64,000 bases of DNA from Schoenoplectus triqueter (Eukaryota > Streptophyta > Magnoliopsida > Poales > Cyperaceae), in NCBI GenBank assembly GCA_964058805.1, contig CAXKVV010000403.1, forward strand, positions 1 to 64,000, in the 5' to 3' direction. The notes under the pieces are model-generated. The model made no database searches and had not been told where the DNA came from. It saw only the letters and a program-made list of their open reading frames with translations. Positions 36,701 to 48,850 of the stretch are shown in pieces. Position 1 is the stretch's first letter; each line of letters opens with the position of its first letter. A program made the translations under genes and the position numbers.

Positions 36701-39700
36701 AAATGTGACACGAAGCCCTTGATACCGACGAAAACGAGACCCGACGCCTTCGAGACCGCCGAAAACGAGTCCGGGCGCGCAAAACATTAAAACGGGACCC
36801 AACAACCTCGGTACCGCCGAAAACGAGTCCGGGCGCGCAAAACGTGAAAACGGGACCCGACGCCCTCGGTACCGCCGAAAACGAGTCCGGGCGCGCAAAA
36901 CGTCAAAACGGGACCCGACGCCCTCGGTATCGCCGAAAACGAGTCCGGGCACGCAAAACGTGAAAACGAGACCCGACGCCCTCGAGACCGCCGAAAACGA
37001 GTCCGGGCGCGCAAAACATTAAAACGGGACCCGACGCCCTCGATATCGCCGAAAACGAGTCTGAGAACGCAAAACGTGAAAATGGGACCCGACGCCCTCG
37101 GTTCCACCGAAATCGAGTCCGGGCGCGCAAAACATGAAAACGGGACCCGACGCCCTCGGTACCTCCGAAAACTAGTCCACGCGCGCAAAACATGAAAACG
37201 GGACCCGACGCCCTCGGTACCGCCGAAAATGAGTTCGGGCGCGCTTAACATGGAAACGATACCCGACGCCCTTGGTACCGCCGAAAAAGTGTTCGGGCGT
37301 GCAAAACATGAAAACAATACTCGACGCCCTCGAGTCCGGGCACGCAAAACATTAAAACAGGACCGCCCTCGATACTGTCTAAAATGAGTCCGGGCGCGCA
37401 AAACATGAAAAAGGGACCCGACGCCCTGGGTACCGCCAAAACGAGTCTGAGCGCGCAAAACAAGAAAATGTGAGACGTCGCCCTCGGTACCGTCGAAAAC
37501 GGGACCCGACGCCTTCGAGACCGCCGAAAATGAGTCCGGGCGCGCAAAACATGAAAACGGGACCCGACAACCTCGGTACCGCCGAAAACGAGTCCGGGCG
37601 CGCAAAACATGAAAACGGGACTCGACGCCCTCGGTACAGCCGAAAACGAGTCCGGGCGCGCAAAACATGAAAATGGGACCTGACGAGCTCGGTACCGCCG
37701 AAAACGAGTCCGGGCGCGCAAAACATGAAAACGATACCCGACGCCCTCGAGACCGCCGAAAACAAGTCCGGGCGCGCAAAACCTGAAAACGGGACCTCAC
37801 GCCCTCGATATCGCCAAAAACGAGTCCGGGAACGCAAAACGTGAAAACGGGACCCGACGCCCTCGGTACCGCCGAAAACGAGTCCGGGCGCGCAAAACAT
37901 CAAAACAGGACCCGACACCCTCGGTACCTCCGAAAACTAGTCCACGCGCCCAAAACATGAAAACGGGACCCGACGCCCTCGGTACCGCCGAAAATGAGTT
38001 CGGGCGCGCAAAACATGAAAGCGATACCCGACGCCCTCGGTATCGCCGAAAACGATTCCGGGGGCACAAAACATGAAAACGGGACCCGACGTCCTCGGTA
38101 CCGCCGAAAATGAGTTCGGGCACGCAAAACATTAAAACGATACCCGACGCCCTCGGTACCGTCGAAAACGAGTTCGCGCGCAAAACATGAAAACGTGTGA
38201 CACGAGTCCGGGCGCGCAAAACAAGTCCGGGCGCGCAAAACAAGAAAATGTGACACGACGCCCTCGGTACCGTCGAAAACGGGACCCGACGCCTTAGAGA
38301 CCGCCGAAAACGTGTCCGGGCGCGCAAAACATGAAAACGGGACCCGACGCCTTCGAGATCGCCGAAAACGATTCCGAGCGAGCAAAACATGAAAACGGGA
38401 CCCGACGCCGTCGAGACCGCCGAAAACGAGTCCGGGCGCGCAAAACATGAAAACGGGACCCGACGCCTTCGAGACCGCCGAAAACGAGTTCGGGCGCGCA
38501 AAACATGAAAACGGGACCCGACAACCTCGGTACCGCCGAAAACGAGTCCCGGCGCGCAAAACATGAAAACAGGACCTGACGCCCTCGGTACCGCCGAAAA
38601 TGAGTTCGGGCCCGCAAAATATGAAAACGACACCCGACGCCCTCGACACCGCCGAAAACGAGTCCGGGCACACAAAACGATAAAACTAGACCCGACGCCC
38701 TCGGTACCGCCGAAAACGAGTTCGGGCGCGCAAAACATGAAAACGGGACCCGACGCCCTCGATACCTCCGAAAATGAGTTCGGGCGCGCAAAACATGGAA
38801 ACGATACCCGACACCCTCGATATCGCCAAAAATGAGTCCGGGACCCGACGAGCTCGGTACCGTCGAAAACAAGTCCGGGCGCGCAAAACGTGAAAACGGG
38901 ACCCGACGCCCTCGGTACCGTCGAAAACAAGTCTGGGCGCGCAAAACATGAAAACGGGTCCCGACGCCCTCGTTACCGCCAAAAACGACTCCGGGAGCGC
39001 AAAACATGAAAACGAGACCCGACGCCCTCGGTACGGCCGAAAACGAGTCCGAGTGCGCAAAACATGAAAATGGAACCCGACGCCCTCGGTACCTCCGAAA
39101 ACTAGTCCACGCGCGCAAAACATGAAAACGGGACCCGACGCTATCGGTACCGCCGAAAATGAGTTCGGGCGCGCAAAACATGAAAACGATACCGGACGCC
39201 CTCGAGACCGCCGAAAATGAGTTCGGGCGCGCAAAATAATAAAACGGGACCCGACGCCCTCGATATCGCCGAAAATGAGTCCGGGCGCCCAAAACATGAT
39301 AACGGGACCCGACGCCCTCGGTACCGCCGAAAATGAGTCCGGGGCGCGCAAAACATGAAAACGGTCCCCGACTCCCTCGGTACCGCCGAAAATGAGTTCG
39401 GGCGCGCAAAACATGAAAACGATACCCGACGCCCTCGATACCGCCGAAAATGAGTCCCGGACCCGACGAGCTCGGTACCGCCGAAAACAAGTTCGGGCTT
39501 ACAAAAACGTAAAAACGGGACCCGACGCCCTCGGTACCGCCGAAAACGAGTCCGAGCGCGCAAAACATGAAAACGGGACCCGACGCCCTCGTCACCGCCA
39601 AAAACGAATCTGGGCGCGCAAAACATGAAAACGGGACCCGACGCCCACTGTACCGCCGAAAATGAGTTCGGGCGCGCAAAACATGGAAACGATACCCGAC

Positions 39701-42700
39701 GCCCTCGATACCGCCAAAAACGGGACCCGACGCCCTCGTGACCGCCGAAAACGAGTCCGGGCGCCGAAGACATGAAAACGGGACCCGACGCCCTCGTTAC
39801 CGTCAAAAACGAGTCCGGGAGCGCAAAACATGAAAACGAGACCCGACGACCTCGGTACCGTCGAAAACGGGTCCGGGCGCGCAAAACATGAAAACGGGAC
39901 CCGACGCCCTCGGTACCGCCGAAAACGGGTCCGGGCGCGCAAAACATGAAAACGGGACCCGACGCCCTCGGTACCGACGAAAATGAGTCCGGGCGCGCAA
40001 AACATTAAAACGGGACCCGACGCCCTCGTTACCGCCGAAAATGAGTTCGGGCGCGCAAAACATGAAATCGATACCCGACGCCCTCGAGACCGCCGAAAAC
40101 GAGTCCGAACGCACAAAACATGAAAACGGGATCCGACGCCCTCGTTACCGTCAAAAACGAGTCCGGGAGCGCAAAACATGAAAACGAGACCCGACGACCT
40201 CGGTACCGCCGAAAACGAGTCCGGGCGCGCAAAACATTAAAACGGGACCCGACGCCCTCGATACCGCCGAAAACGAGTCCGGGCGCGCTAAACATGAAAA
40301 CGGGACCCGACGCCCTAGGTACCGCCGAAAATGAGTTCGGGCACGTAAAACATAAAAACGATACCCGACGCCCTCGAGACCGCCGAAAATGAGTTCGGGC
40401 GCGCAGAATAATAAAACGGGACCCGACGCCCTCGATATCGCCAAAAACGAGTCCAGGCGCCCAAAACATGAAAACGGGACCCGACGCCCTCGGTACCGCC
40501 GAAATTGAGTTCGGGTGCGCAAAACATGAAAACGATACCCGATGCCCTCGATACCGCCGAAAATGAGTCCGGGACCCGACGAGCTCGGTACCACCGAAAA
40601 TAAGTCCGGGCGCGCGAAAACGTCAAAACGGGACCCGACGCCCTCGGTACCGCCGAAAACGAGTTCGAGCGTGCAAAACATGAAAACGGGACCCGACGCC
40701 CTCGGTACCGCCGAAAACGAGTCCGGGCGCGCAAAACATTAAAACGGGACGCGTCGCCCTTGGTACCGCCGAAAATGAGTTCGGGCGCGCAAAACATTAA
40801 AACGATACCCGACGAGCTCGGTACCGCCGAAAACAAGTCCGGGAGCGCAAAATGTGAAAACGGGACCCGACGCCCTTTAGACCGTCGAAAACGAGTCCGG
40901 GCGCACAAAACATGAAAACGGGACCCGACGCCCTCGGTAGCGCCGAAAACGAGTCCGGGCGCGCAAAACATGAAAACGGGACCCGACGCCCTCGGTACCG
41001 CCGAAAATGAGTTCGGGCGCGCAAAACATGAAAGCGAGACCCGACGCCCTCGATACCGCCGAAAACGAGTCCGGGCGCGCAAAATATGAAAACGGGACCC
41101 GACGCCCTAGGTACCGCCGAAAATGAGTTCGGGCACGCAAAACATGAAAACGAGACCCGACGACCTCGGTACCGCCGAAAACGGGTCCGGGCGCGCAAAA
41201 CATGAAAACGGGTCCGGGCGCGCAAAACATGAAAACGGGACCCGACGCCCTCGGTACCGCCGAAAACGGGTCCGGGCGCGCAAAACATGAAAACGGGACC
41301 CGACGCCCTCGGTACCGCCGAAAATGAGTTCGGGCGCGCAAAACATGAAAGCGAGACCCGACGCCCTCGATACCGCCGAAAATGAGTCCGGGCGCGCAGA
41401 ATAATAAAACGGGACCCGACGCCCTCGATATCGCCAAAAACGAGTCCAGGCGCCCAAAACATGAAAACGGGACCCGACGCCCTCGGTACCGCCGAAATTG
41501 AGTTCGGGTGCGCAAAACATGAAAACGATACCCGATGCCCTCGATACCGCCGAAAATGAGTCCGGGACCCGACGAGCTCGGTACCGCCGAAAATAAGTCC
41601 GGGCGCGCGAAAACGTCAAAACGGGACCCGACGCCCTCGGTACCGCCGAAAACGAGTTCGAGCGCGCAAAACATGAAAACGGGACCCGACGCCCTCGGTA
41701 CCGCCGAAAATGAGTCAGGGCGCGCAAAACATGAAAACGGGACCCGACGCCCTCGGTACCGCCGAAAACGAGTCCGGGCGCGCAAAACATTAAAACGGGA
41801 CCCGACACCCTTGGTACAGCCGAAAATGAGTTCGGGCGTGCAAAACATGAAAACGATACCCGACGCCCTCGATACCGCCGAAAATGAGTCCGGGTCCCGA
41901 CGAGCTCGGTACCGCCGAAAAAAAGTCCGTGCGCGCAAAACATGAAAACGGGACCCGACGCCCTCGTTACCGCTGAAAATGAGTTCAGGCGCGCAAAACA
42001 TGAAATCGATACCCGACGCCCTCGAGACCGCCGAAAACGAGTCCGGACGCACAAAACATGAAAACGGGACCCGACGCCCTCGGTACCGCCGAAAATGAGT
42101 TCGGGCGCGCAAAACATTAAAACGATACCCGACGAGCTCGGTACCGCCGAAAACAAGTCCGGGAGCGCAAAAGGTGAAAACGAGACCCGACGCCCTCGGT
42201 ACCGCCGAAAACGAGTCCGGGTGCGCAAAACATGAAAACGAGACCCGACGCCCTCATTACCGTCAAAATCGAGTCCGGGAGCGCAAAACATGAAAACGAG
42301 ACCCGACGCCCTCGGTACCGCCGAAAATGAGTCCGGGCACGCAAAACATGAAAACGGGACCTAACGCCCTCGGTGCCTCCGAAAACTAGGCCACGCGCGC
42401 AAAACATGAAAACGGGATCCGACGCCCTCGGTACCGTCGAAAATGAGTTCGGGCGCGCAAAATATGAAAACGAGACCCGACGCCCTCGGTACCGCCGAAA
42501 ATGAGTTCGAGCGCGCAAAACATGAAATCAATATCCGACGCCCTCGATAACACCGAAAACGGGACCCGACGCCCTCGATACCGCCGAAAACGAGTCCGAA
42601 CGCACAAAACATGAAAACGGGACCTGACGCCCTTAGTAGCGCCGAAAACGAGTCCGGGCGCGCAAAACATGAAAACGGGACCCGACGCCCACTGTACCGC

Positions 42701-44565
42701 CGAAAATGAGTTCGGGCGCGCAAAATATGAAAACGATACCCGACGCCCTCGATACCGCCAAAAAAGGGACCCGACGCCCTCGTGACCGCCGAAAACGAGT
42801 CCGGCAGCCGAAGACATGAAAACGGCACCCGACGCCCTCGTTATCGTCAAAAACGAGTCCGGGAGCGCAAAACATGAAAACGAGACCCGACGACCTCGGT
42901 ACCGCCGAAAACGAGTCCGGGCGCGCAAAACATGAAAACGAGACCCGACGCCCTCGATACCGCCGAAAACGAGTCCGGGCGCGCTAAACATGAAAACGGG
43001 ACCCGACGCCCTAGGTACCGCCGAAAATGAGTTCGGGCACGCAAAACATAAAAACGATACCCGACGCCCTCGAGACCGCCGAAAATGAGTTCGTGCGCGC
43101 AAAATAATAAAACGGGACCCGACGCCCTCGATATCGCCGAAAACGAGTCCGGGCACCCAAAACGTGAAAACGGGAACCGACGAGCTCGGTACCGCCGAAA
43201 ACAAGTCCGGGCGCGCAAAACGTGAAAACGGGACCCGATGCCCTCGGTACCGCCGAAAATGAGTTCGAGCGCGCAAAACATTAAAACGATACCCGACGAG
43301 CTCGGTACCGCCGAAAACGAGTCCGGGCGCGCAAAACGTGAAAACGGGACCCGACGCCCTCGGTACCGCCGAAAACGAGTCCGGGCGCGCAAAACATGAA
43401 AACGGGACCCGACGCCCTCGTTACCGTCAAAATCGAGTCCGGGAGCGCAAAACGTGAAAAAGGGACCCGACGCCCTCGGTACCGCCGAAAACCAGTCCGG
43501 GAGCGCAAAACATGAAAACGGGACCCGACGCATTCTGTACCGCCGAAAACGAGTCCGGGCGCGCAAAACATTAAAACGGGTCCCGACGCCCTCGGTACAA
43601 CCGAAAATGAGTTGGGGCGCGCAAAACATGAAAACGATACCCGACACCCTCGATACTGCCGAAAATGAGTCCGGGACCAGACAAGCTCGGTACCGCCGAA
43701 AACGAGTCCGGGCGCGCAAAACGTGAAAACGGGACCCGACGCCCTCGGTACAGCCGAAAACGAGTCCGGGCGCGCAAAACATTAAAACGGGACGCGACGC
43801 CCTTGGTACCGCCGAAAATGAGTTCGGGCGCGCAAAACATTAAAACGATACCCGACGAGCTCGGTACCGCCGAAAACAAGTCCGGGAGCGCAAAATGTGA
43901 AAAGAGGACCCGACGCCCTTTAGACCGTCGAAAACGAGTCCGGGCGCGCAAAACATGAAAACGGGACCCGACGCCCTCGGTAGCGCCGAAAACGAGTCCG
44001 GGCGCGCAAAACATGAAAACGGGACACGACGCCCTCGGTACCGCCGAAAATGAGTTCGGGCGCGCAAAACATGAAAACGAGACCCGACGCCCTCGGTACC
44101 GCCGAAAACGAGTCCAGGAGCGCAAAATGTGAAAACGGGACCCGACGCCCTCGGTACCGCCGAAAACGAGTCCGGGTGCGCAAAACATGAAAACGAGACC
44201 CGATGCCCTCGTTACCGTCAAAATCGAGTCCGGGAGCGCAAATCATGAAAACGAGACCCGACGCCCTCGGTACCAACGAAAATGAGTCCGGGCGCGCAAA
44301 ACATGAAAACGGGACCTGACGCCCACGGTGCCTCCGAAAACTAGGCCACGCGCGCAAAACATGAAAACGGGACCCGACGCCCACTGTACCGCCGAAAATG
44401 AGTTCGGGCGCGCAAAATATGAAAACGATACCCGACGCCCTCGATACCGCCAAAAAAGGGACCCGACGCCCTCGTGACCGCCGAAAACGAGTCCGGCCGC
44501 CGAAGACATGAAAACGGGACCCGACGCCCTCGTTACCGTCAAAAACGAGTCCGGGCGCGCTTAAC

Positions 44566-47401
44566 ATGAGTCCGGGACCCGACGAGCTCGGTACCGCCGA
44601 AAACGAGTCCGGGCGCGCAAAACGTGAAAACGGGACCCGACGCCCTCGGTACAGCCGAAAACGATTCCGGGCGCGCAAAACATTAAAACGGGACGCGACG
44701 CCCTTGGTACCGCCGAAAATGAGTTCGGGCGCGCAAAACATTAAAACGATACCCGACGAGCTCGGTACCGCCGAAAACAAGTCCGGGAGCGCAAAATGTG
44801 AAAACGGGACCCGACGCCCTTGAGACCGTCGAAAACGAGTCCGGGCGCACAAAACATGAAAACGGGACCCGACGCCCTCGGTAGCGCCGAAAACAAGTCC
44901 GGGCGCGCAAAACATGAAAATGGGACCCGACGCCCTTGGTACCGCCGAAAATGAGTTCGGGCGCGCAAAACATGAAAACGACACCCGACGCCCTCGGTAC
45001 CGCCGAAAATGAGTTCGAGCGCGCAAAACATGAAATCAATACCCGACGCCCTCGATACCACCGAAAACGGGACCCGACGCCCTCGAGACCGCCGAAAACG
45101 AGTCCGAACGCACAAAACATGAAAACGGGACCCGACGCCCTTTGTAGCGCCGAAAACAAGTCCGGGCGCGCAAAACATGGAAACGGGACCCGACGCCCAC
45201 TGTACCGCCGAAAATGAGTTCGGGCGCGCAAAATATGAAAACGGTACCCGACGCCCTCGATACCGCCAAAAACGGGACCTGACGCCCTCATGACCGCCGA
45301 AAACGAGTCCGGGCGCCGAAGACATGAAAACTGGACTCGACGCCCTCGTCACCGTCAAAAACGAGTCCGGGAGCGCAAAACATGAAAACGAGACCCGACG
45401 ACCTCGGTACCACCGAAAACGAGTCCGGGCGCGCAAAACGTGAAAACGGGACCTGACGCCCTCGGTTCCGCCGAAAACGAGTCCGGGCGCGCAAAACATG
45501 AAATCGGGACCCGACGCCCTCGGTACCGCCGAAAACGAGTCCGGGCACGCAAAACATGAAATCGAGACCCGACGCCCTCGGTACCGCCGAAAATGAGTTC
45601 GAGCGCGCAAAACATGAAATCAATACCCGACGCGCTCGATACCACCGAAAACGGGACCCGACGCCCTCGAGACTGCCGAAAACGAGTCCGAACGCACAAA
45701 ACATGAAAACGGGACCCGACGACCTCGGTACCGCCGAAAACGAGTCCGGGCGCGCCAAACATGAAAACTGGACCCGACGCCCTCGATACCGCCGAAAATG
45801 AGTCCGGGCGCGCTAAACATGAAAACGGGACCCGACGCCCTAGGTACCGCCGTAAATGAGTTCGGGCACGCAAAACATAAAAATGATACCCGACGCCCTC
45901 GATACCGCCGAAAATGAGTTCGGGCGCGCAAAATAATAAAACGGGACCCGACGCCCTCGATATCGCCGAAAACGAGTCCGGGCGCCCAAAACGTGAAAAC
46001 GGGACCCGACGAGCTCGGTACCGCCGAAAACAAGTCCGGGCGCGCAAAACGTGAAAACGGACCCGACGCCCTCGGTACCGCCGAAAATGAGTCCGGGCGC
46101 GCAAAACATGAAAACGGGACCCGACGCCCTCGTAACTGCCGAAAATGAGTTCGGGCGCGCAAAACGTGAAAACGGGACCCGACGCCCTCGGTACCGCCGA
46201 AGACCAGTCCGGGAGCGCAAAACATGAAAACGGGACCCGACGCCCTCTGTACCGCCGAAAACGAGTCCGGGCGCGCAAAACATTAAAACGGGTCCCGACG
46301 CCCTCGGTACAACCGAAAATGAGTTCGGGCGCGCAAAACATGAAAACGATACCCGACGCCCTCGATACCACCGAAAATGAGTCCGGGACCCGACGAGCTC
46401 GGTACCGCCGAAAACGAGTCCGGGCGCGCAAAACGTGAAAACGGGACCCGACGCCCTCGGTACAGCCGAAAACGAGTCCGGGCGCGCAAAACATTAAAAC
46501 GGGACGCGACGCCCTTGGTACCGCCGAAAATGAGTTCGGGCGCGCAAAACATTAAAACGATACCCGACGAGCTCGGTACCGCCGAAAACAAGTCCGGGAG
46601 CGCAAAATGTGAAAACGGGACCCGACGCCCTTGAGACCGTCGAAAACGAGTCCGGGCGCACAAAACATGAAAACGGGACCCGACGCCCTCGGTAGCTCCG
46701 AAAACAAGTCCGGGCGCGCAAAACATGAAAATGGGACCCGACGCCCTTAGTACCGCCGAAAATGAGTTCGGGCGCGCAAAACATGAAAACGACACCCGAC
46801 GCCCTCGGTACCGCTGAAAATGAGTTCGAGCGCGCAAAACATGAAATCAATACCCGACGCCCTCGATACCACCGAAAACGGGACCCGACGCCCTCGAGAC
46901 CGCCGAAAACGAGTCCGAACGCACAAAACATGAAAACGGGACCCGGCGCCCTTTGTAGCGCCGAAAACAAGTCCGGGCACGCAAAACATGGAAACGGGAG
47001 CCGACGCCCACTGTACCGCCGAAAATGAGTTCGGGCGCGCAAAATATGAAAACGATACCCGACGCCCTCGATACCGCCAAAAACGGGACCTGACGCCCTC
47101 ATGACCGCCGAAAACGAGTCCGGGCGCCGAAGACATGAAAACTGGACTCGACGCCCTCGTCACCGTCAAAAACGAGTCCGGGAGCGCAAAACATGAAAAC
47201 GAGACCCGACGACCTCGGTACCACCGAAAACGAGTCCGGGCGCGCAAAACGTGAAAACGGGACCTGACGCCCTCGGTTCCGCCGAAAACGAGTCCGGGCG
47301 CGCAAAACATGAAATCGGGACCCGACGCCCTCGGTACCGCCGAAAACGAGTCCGGGCACGCAAAACATGAAATCGAGACCCGACGCCCTCGGTACCGCCG
47401 A
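44566..47401. repeat. About 1.02 kb satellite block duplicated at 1811-bp offset
   Basis: 44566 to about 45590 matches 46377 to about 47401 nearly base for base, including rare variants (CGCCGAAGACATGAAAACTGG, GGGACCTGACGCCCTCATGA). A shorter part also matches 43665-43900 at a 901-bp offset. The 790 bp between the two copies is also satellite. Confidence 0.85.
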
Positions 47402-47489
47402 AAACGAGTCTGGGCGCGCAAAACATTAAAACGGGACCCGACGCCCTTGGTACAGCTGAAAATGAGTTCGGTCGCGTAAAACATGAAAA

Positions 47490-48205
47490 CGATACCCGAC
47501 GAGCTCGGTACCGCCGAAAACAAGTCCGGGCGCACAAAACGTGAAAACGAGATCCGACGCCCTCGTTACCGCCGAAAACGAGTCCGGGCGCGCAAAACAT
47601 GAAATCGATACCCGACGCCCTCGATACCATCGAAAACGGGACCTGACGCCCTCGAGACCGCCGAAAACGAGTCCAGACGCACAAAACATGAAAACGGGAC
47701 CCGACGCCCTCACTAGCTCCGAAAACGAGTCCAGGCGCGCAAAACATTAAAACGGGACCCGACGCCCTTGGTACAACCGAAAATGAGTTCGGGCACGCAA
47801 AACATGAAAACGATACCCGACGCCCTCGATACCGCCGAAAATGAGTCCAGGACCCGACGAGCTCGGTACCGCCGAAAACAAGTCCGGGCGCACAAAACGT
47901 GAAAACGAGATCCGACGCCCTCGTTACCGCCGAAAACGAGTCCGGGCGCGCAAAACATGAAATCGATACCCGACGCCCTCGATACCATCGAAAAAGGGAC
48001 CTGACGCCATCGAGACCGCCGAAAACGAGTCCAGACGCACAAAACATGAAAACGGGACCCGACGCCCTCGGTAGCTCCGAAAACGAGCCCGGGCGCGCAA
48101 AACATGAAAACGGGACCCGACGCCCTCGGTACCTTTGAAAATGAGTTCGGGCGCGCAAAACATTAAAACGATACCCGACGCCCTCGGAACCGTCTAAAAC
48201 GAGTC
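47490..48205. repeat. 358-bp tandem higher-order unit, two copies
   Basis: The run starting ACCCGACGAGCTCGGTACCG near 47490 recurs near 47848. The offset is 358 bp, which equals 5x58+37+31, so each unit holds one 37-bp and one 31-bp truncated monomer. The second copy diverges over its last monomers. Confidence 0.85.
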
Positions 48206-48383
48206 CAGGCGCGCAAAACATGAAAATAGCACCCGACGCCCTGGGTACCGCCGAAAACGAGTCCGAGCGCGCAAAACGTGAAAACAGGACCCGACGCCCT
48301 CGGTACCGCCGAAAACGAGTCTGGGCGCACAAAATATTAAAACGGTACGCGACGCCCTCGGTACAGCCGAAAATGAGTTCGGG

Positions 48384-48850
48384 ATCTCGGACATCGTAAT
48401 GTTCATATCTCTTGGAGTCGACATATCTCTTCATGTTGATGTCGCAGCCTTGGTTATTCTTCAGCGAGCGTCAAGATGTTCTTGTCCCAACTAATCATTC
48501 TATATGTTGCATTACTTGTGCAAAATCACTATGTTGCCCTACACCCCTTGTGTGAGCGTATTTAGTCATGAGTTACTTGCTCATGGTAATGAGTCATTAA
48601 GATGTCACCTCTCTCGGACATCGTAATGTTCTTCTTCCTCAAAGTCGACATGTCTCTCCATGTTGATGTCGCAGCCTTGATTATTCTTCAACAAGCGTCA
48701 AGATGTTCTTGTCTCGACATATTTTCTCATGTTGCTGTCCAAGCCTTAGTTATTCTACGTCAAGATGTTCTTATCCTGACTAATCGTTCTAAATGTTATA
48801 TCATGTGTGCAAAAATCCTCATGTTGCTCCACACCCCTTGTGTGAGCATA
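48384..48850. repeat. Unrelated 227-bp tandem duplication at the array edge
   Basis: TCTCGGACATCGTAATGTTC occurs at 48385 and 48612. The following text is shared with about 15-20% differences: GTCGACAT, CATGTTGATGTCGCAGCC, GCGTCAAGATGTTCTTGTC, ACACCCCTTGTGTGAGC. The second copy contains an extra internal duplication of about 55 bp around GTCAAGATGTTCTT. It does not resemble the 58-bp satellite. Its origin is unknown. Confidence 0.82.

Larger units (their letters stand above)
33757..48383. repeat. 58-bp CpG-rich satellite array, right block (14.6 kb)
   Basis: Same monomer as 14083-29093. The 37-bp form (GAGTCCGGGACCCGACGAGC...) and the 31-bp form (GAAAACGGGACCCGACGCC...) are frequent here. 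Some variants appear only in this block, such as GCGCCGAAGACATG and CGCGCAAAATAATAAAAC. The array stops abruptly within a monomer after GAGTTCGGG at 48383. Higher-order duplications with offsets of 993, 901, 1811 and 358 bp lie in 40.5-48.2 kb. No gene is recognised. Confidence 0.96.

Noticed and set aside
14083..48383. CRISPR-like array
   Set aside because: The repeats are directly adjacent and diverged, with no unique spacers, and the setting is a plant nuclear genome.
14083..48383. CENP-B box in the satellite monomer
   Set aside because: I compared the CGGG sites on both strands with the TTCGNNNNANNCGGG pattern and found no match in the consensus or in the GTTCGGG variant.
14083..48383. 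rDNA intergenic spacer or telomeric repeat
   Set aside because: No rRNA sequence, no TTTAGGG repeats and no Pol I promoter-like element are next to the array.
14028..48434. Many long - strand open frames (up to about 600 codons) and + strand frames of 60-200 codons within the array, rich in [14 protein letters not shown] or DALGTAENESGRAK
   Set aside because: They are translations of the 58-bp monomer cycling through three frames; the same peptide cycle appears in every frame and nothing marks a gene start, end or codon-level constraint.
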